From positions 124,001-188,000 of the forward strand of contig NZ_FOBV01000007.1 in NCBI RefSeq assembly GCF_900109935.1: a stretch of 64,000 nt of DNA, written 5' to 3'. Source of the stretch: Chryseobacterium taichungense. GTDB taxonomy: Bacteria > Bacteroidota > Bacteroidia > Flavobacteriales > Weeksellaceae. Below are positions 61,041-64,000 of the stretch, one piece after another (the stretch's first letter is position 1; each line of letters opens with the position of its first letter). The position numbers were made by a program, and so were the translations under genes. A model generated the notes under the pieces. That model was not told the origin of the DNA. It saw only the letters and a list, made by a program, of their open reading frames with translations, and did no database searches.

Positions 61041-62066
61041 TTGAAATTAATCACATTCACAAATAAAGGTATTTATTGCCCGCAGGGAAAATTTTATATT
61101 GATCCCTGGCGACCTGTAGATCTTGCGGTTATCACCCATGGACATGCCGATCATGCCCGATGGGGAATGAAAAAATACCTTTGTCATCATTTTACAAAGC
61201 CAATCTTATACAAAAGGATCAGTGAAGACATCGAATGTCAGAGTGTTGGATATGGTGAAGTCATTAATATCAATGGAGTGAAAGTATCACTTCATCCTGC
61301 TGGTCATATTATCGGCTCGGCGCAAATTCGACTTGAATACAAAGGTTATGTAAGCGTTGTTTCCGGTGACTATAAAGTTCAGGACGATGGACTGAGTACT
61401 CCTTTTGAATTGGTTAGATGTAATGAATTTGTCACGGAAAGCACTTTTGGACTTCCTATCTATAATTGGCTGGAAGTGGAGGATCTCAATAAAAAACTTC
61501 AAAGCTGGGTACTACGGAATAAGGAAAATCAGAAAACATCGGTGTTTATCGGATATTCGCTGGGAAAGGCGCAGCGGATCATGAAAGCAGTTGAAGGATT
61601 GGGAAAAATTTATGTTCACTACTCTATTGGTAAGTTGAATGAAGCTTTTGAAACCGTTGGAATTGATCTTCCGGATTATGAAATTCCTGATTTCAGGGAA
61701 AGTGTAAAGCATGTTCAGGATGAAATCGTAATTGTACCTCCAGCCCTTCTGGACAGTAATGTCATTAAGAAAATCCCGAATGCGGCAACGGCTATCTGTT
61801 CGGGCTGGATGCAGGTGCGCGGCGCAAGAAGATGGAGAAGTGCTGATGCGGGATTTGCCATGAGTGATCACGCCGACTGGAAAGGTCTGTTGCAGGCCAT
61901 AAAAGCTACCGAAGCTGAACTGGTGCATGTAACCCACGGACAAACTGAAGTTTTTTCTAAATATTTAAATGAACTTGGAATACAATCTGATGTTGTAGAA
62001 ACACTTTACGGAGATGATGATGAAGAGGAAACAGAAAAAGAAATTATAAAAGACGAAAATCAGTAG
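61041..62066 (+). CDS. Ligase-associated DNA damage response exonuclease (MBL fold)
   Basis: The frame lacks an ATG near its start. TTG at 61041 (then KLITFTNKGIYCPQG) gives 341 residues and the expected family N-terminus; TTG codons at 60999 and 61011 are alternatives. The beta-CASP/MBL motifs are THGHADHARWG, HPAGHIIGSAQ, SGDYK and SDHADW with a final VTHGQTE. The tail after residue 325 is acidic. These enzymes are 3' or 5' exonucleases found with ATP-dependent ligase, helicase and PdeM. The ligase gene follows after a repeat element. Confidence 0.9.
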   Translation: MKLITFTNKGIYCPQGKFYIDPWRPVDLAVITHGHADHARWGMKKYLCHHFTKPILYKRISEDIECQSVGYGEVININGVKVSLHPAGHIIGSAQIRLEYKGYVSVVSGDYKVQDDGLSTPFELVRCNEFVTESTFGLPIYNWLEVEDLNKKLQSWVLRNKENQKTSVFIGYSLGKAQRIMKAVEGLGKIYVHYSIGKLNEAFETVGIDLPDYEIPDFRESVKHVQDEIVIVPPALLDSNVIKKIPNAATAICSGWMQVRGARRWRSADAGFAMSDHADWKGLLQAIKATEAELVHVTHGQTEVFSKYLNELGIQSDVVETLYGDDDEEETEKEIIKDENQ

Positions 62067-62090
62067 TAACAACTTTATTTTAATACAAGC

Positions 62091-62183
62091 CCCTTGCAGC
62101 CCGGCTTGAACGGAGCTCTCCCGAAATGCAATGCCAAAGCCTGGCTCGGGAAGCGGGAGTGGAAGACGGAAAAAGCTGCCCAC
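62091..62183. repeat. Dispersed palindromic repeat element, copy B
   Basis: Reverse-complemented, this region reads GCAGCTTTTTCCGTCTTCC and later GAGCTCCGTTCAAGCCGGG, aligning with copy A at 28561-28673 (GGAGCTTTTTCCGGCTTTC; GCTCAATCCGGGCT). It also has its own inner CCCGAAATGC...CTCGGG arms. Orientation is opposite to copy A. Confidence 0.6.
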
Positions 62184-62208
62184 GAAAAAATATAGACGCA
62201 GAAAATTT

Positions 62209-63789
62209 ATGAAACATTTTGCTGAACTTATCAATGCTCTGGAAAGCACCAATAAAACCAATGCTAAAATCGATGCAATCATCGATTATCTTGAACGTGC
62301 GCCTGATGAAGATAAAGTCTGGTTCATTGCCCTTTTTACGGGAAAAAGACCAAAGCGGAATGTCAATACCAATTACATGAAAGAATGGGCGCTTGAAATT
62401 ACAAAGCTTCCTTTCTGGCTGTTTCAGGAGAGCTATTCTTCGGTAGGAGATCTTGGAGAAACAATTTCATTAATTCTTCCGCCGCCCACAGAAAAAATAG
62501 AACGCTCATTATCTGAATGGATGAACGAAATTATCGCACTGAAAAACAAAACAGATGTCGAAAAAAAGGAATTCGTACTCCGTTCATGGAATGGGCTGGA
62601 TTACACGGAAAGATTGATTTTCAATAAATTACTGGGCGGAAGTTTCAGGATTGGAGTATCTGATAAGACGTTGATTAATGCGCTGACTAAATTTACCGAA
62701 CAGGAATCGAGTACATTAATGCACAGCCTGATGGGAAAATGGCAGCCTGAAGAAGCTTCCTTTCACGAGCTGATTTCCGCTGAAAACATTAATCCGGACA
62801 ACTCAAAACCTTATCCTTTTTGTCTTGCCTATCCTCTTGAAAAAGATCTTGATGAGCTGGGTAAACCTGATGAATGGCTTATTGAATATAAATGGGATGG
62901 AATCCGTGGACAGATCATCCGTAGGAATGATGAAGTCTTTATTTGGTCAAGAGGTGAAGAGCTTGTGACCGAACAGTTTCCTGAGATCAAAGAAGTCGTT
63001 CAGAATATGAAAGGTGATTTTGTTATCGATGGAGAAATACTTGCGGTAAAGGATGGTAAGGTTTTAAACTTTAACGAATTACAGAAAAGACTGAATAGGA
63101 AAACTTTAACGAAAAAAATGCTTTCTGAAATTCCGATTCAGGTCTTTGCTTACGATTTGCTGGAGCTTGAAAACAATGATCTTCGAGAAAAACCGATTGC
63201 TTCACGAAGAGCAATGCTTGAAGAATTATTGTTAAATGAAAATCCTGAAAATATAAAAATCTCTCAAGTCATTGCGTTTGATCATTGGAATGAATTAGAC
63301 CAAATCAGGGAAAATTCAAGAGACATCAATAGTGAAGGTCTAATGCTGAAACAGAAAAATTCACTCTACCATTCCGGGAGAAAAAAAGGTGATTGGTGGA
63401 AGTGGAAAATTAACCCACTGACGATTGATGCAGTCCTGATCTATGCACAAAAAGGTAGTGGCCGACGTAGTGCCTATTATACCGATTATACGTTTGCAGT
63501 AAAAAACGAAGACAAACTGGTAACGATTGCCAAGGCTTATTCGGGGTTAACTGATAAGGAAATTATGGAGGTCAGTAAATTCGTAAATAAAAATGCGATT
63601 GAAAAATTTGGTCCGGTTCGTACCGTGAAAGCTGAACTCGTTTTCGAAATTGCCTTTGAGGGAATAGGATTCAGTAACCGGCATAAAAGTGGCGTAGCAC
63701 TTCGTTTCCCGAGAATTTTAAGATGGCGGAAAGATAAAACCGTTGATGAGATTGATGATCTTGAGGAGATTAAGAAATTGATACAGTAA
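62209..63789 (+). CDS. ATP-dependent DNA ligase
   Basis: I take the ATG at 62209 (526 residues, MKHFAELINALESTNKTNAK). A longer frame upstream runs through the repeat element and codes a Gly/Ser/Arg-rich string. The N-terminal adenylation-associated domain is followed by the active-site lysine in YKWDGIRGQII (motif I), WSRGEELVT, DGEILA (motif III), EGLMLKQ (IV) and WWKWK (V). The C-terminal OB domain ends RFPRILRWRKDK. It belongs to the LigB/archaeal-type ligase that works with the neighbouring exonuclease in repair. Confidence 0.93.
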   Translation: MKHFAELINALESTNKTNAKIDAIIDYLERAPDEDKVWFIALFTGKRPKRNVNTNYMKEWALEITKLPFWLFQESYSSVGDLGETISLILPPPTEKIERSLSEWMNEIIALKNKTDVEKKEFVLRSWNGLDYTERLIFNKLLGGSFRIGVSDKTLINALTKFTEQESSTLMHSLMGKWQPEEASFHELISAENINPDNSKPYPFCLAYPLEKDLDELGKPDEWLIEYKWDGIRGQIIRRNDEVFIWSRGEELVTEQFPEIKEVVQNMKGDFVIDGEILAVKDGKVLNFNELQKRLNRKTLTKKMLSEIPIQVFAYDLLELENNDLREKPIASRRAMLEELLLNENPENIKISQVIAFDHWNELDQIRENSRDINSEGLMLKQKNSLYHSGRKKGDWWKWKINPLTIDAVLIYAQKGSGRRSAYYTDYTFAVKNEDKLVTIAKAYSGLTDKEIMEVSKFVNKNAIEKFGPVRTVKAELVFEIAFEGIGFSNRHKSGVALRFPRILRWRKDKTVDEIDDLEEIKKLIQ

Positions 63790-63798
63790 AATTTAAAG

Positions 63799-64000
63799 CT
63801 AATCTTTTACTCTGTTTTTTAAATCCATTTCAGCACCAAGAATCCTTTCGATTTCAATTTCTGTAGTATTTAATATTCTATAAAAAATAATATGCTTGTT
63901 AGCTGGAAATCCATAAATATCGACACTAATTTCTGTATAATTTTTACCGATATATGGATTTTCAGAAAGTAATTGAAAGAAATTAATTAATTCTTCATAA
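63799..64000 (-). CDS. RelE/ParE-family toxin, 5' part outside window
   Basis: The minus strand encodes the last 66 residues up to a TAG at 63799-63801: YEELINFFQLLSENPYIG, then GFPANKHIIFYRI and IEIERILGAEMDLKNRVKD. HIIFYR followed by IERILxxxMDL is the characteristic end of RelE/ParE toxins. The antitoxin gene should lie beyond the right edge. It sits directly after the ligase, where a ligase-associated helicase gene would be a common neighbour. Confidence 0.8.
   Translation of the reverse strand, partial: YEELINFFQLLSENPYIGKNYTEISVDIYGFPANKHIIFYRILNTTEIEIERILGAEMDLKNRVKD

Noticed and set aside
62131-62208. 26-codon upstream extension of the ligase
   Set aside because: It codes a Gly/Ser/Arg string from a dispersed repeat element; MKHFAEL at 62209 is the plausible start.

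Overview
The window is a stretch of low-GC chromosome from a member of the Flavobacteriia (Bacteroidota), most likely Chryseobacterium or a close relative. This rests on the gene families (a T9SS-sorted secreted protein, ligase-associated DNA-repair nucleases, an H+-pyrophosphatase, a glycine-rich RRM protein), on Bacteroidota-type promoter boxes (TAnnTTTG) and on very AT-rich spacers. Genus assignment is inference, since no rRNA is present. I see no insertion sequence, prophage or CRISPR array. The region is mostly housekeeping and metabolic genes with a few decaying and accessory patches.

Layout. 1-6.1 kb: end of a membrane glycosyltransferase-like gene, DUF1697, a truncated HTH regulator, an MBL hydrolase, an MFS transporter, a DsbA/FrnE protein and a nucleosidase. 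6.1-12 kb (minus): PdeM nuclease, MATE pump, sigma-54 activator-type response regulator, YggS, polysaccharide deacetylase, DUF72. 12-16 kb (minus): a metal module with a thioesterase, an HMA-AraC fusion regulator and a CopA-type ATPase carrying five N-terminal metal-binding units. 16.4-24.5 kb: cold-shock-like RRM protein, T9SS adhesin-like protein, BlaI/PAP2 pair, pyruvate dehydrogenase E1-alpha and E2, BASS transporter, LolD. 24.5-35 kb: RadC, acyltransferase-like protein, membrane proteins, soluble and membrane pyrophosphatases side by side (the latter fused to OmpA), aminotransferase, M28 peptidase, VOC protein, endonuclease V and tRNA-Arg(CCT). 35-45 kb: DtxR regulator, threonine aldolase, a decayed patch (DUF4256, YegP), PSD-like decarboxylase, methionine aminopeptidase, HAD hydrolase, OmpH, aldo-keto reductase. 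45-54.7 kb: NDH-2, CLC channel, second aldo-keto reductase, sigma/anti-sigma pair divergent from fasciclin and two ferritin-like genes, DUF421. 54.7-61 kb: a biotin operon headed by an unassigned ferritin-like gene and divergent from a MocR-type regulator. 61-64 kb: ligase-associated exonuclease, ATP-dependent ligase and a cut-off RelE/ParE toxin.

Most worth following up: (a) the diiron ferritin-like protein as first gene of a biotin operon that shows no pimeloyl-making gene here, facing a MocR regulator; (b) four 22-bp tandem repeats ending in a perfect palindrome in a divergent promoter region; (c) an HMA-AraC fusion next to a copper-type ATPase with four stacked HMBD zinc-ribbon-like modules; (d) a membrane pyrophosphatase fused to a peptidoglycan-binding OmpA domain. 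All functional links are from sequence reading only; no database search was run.
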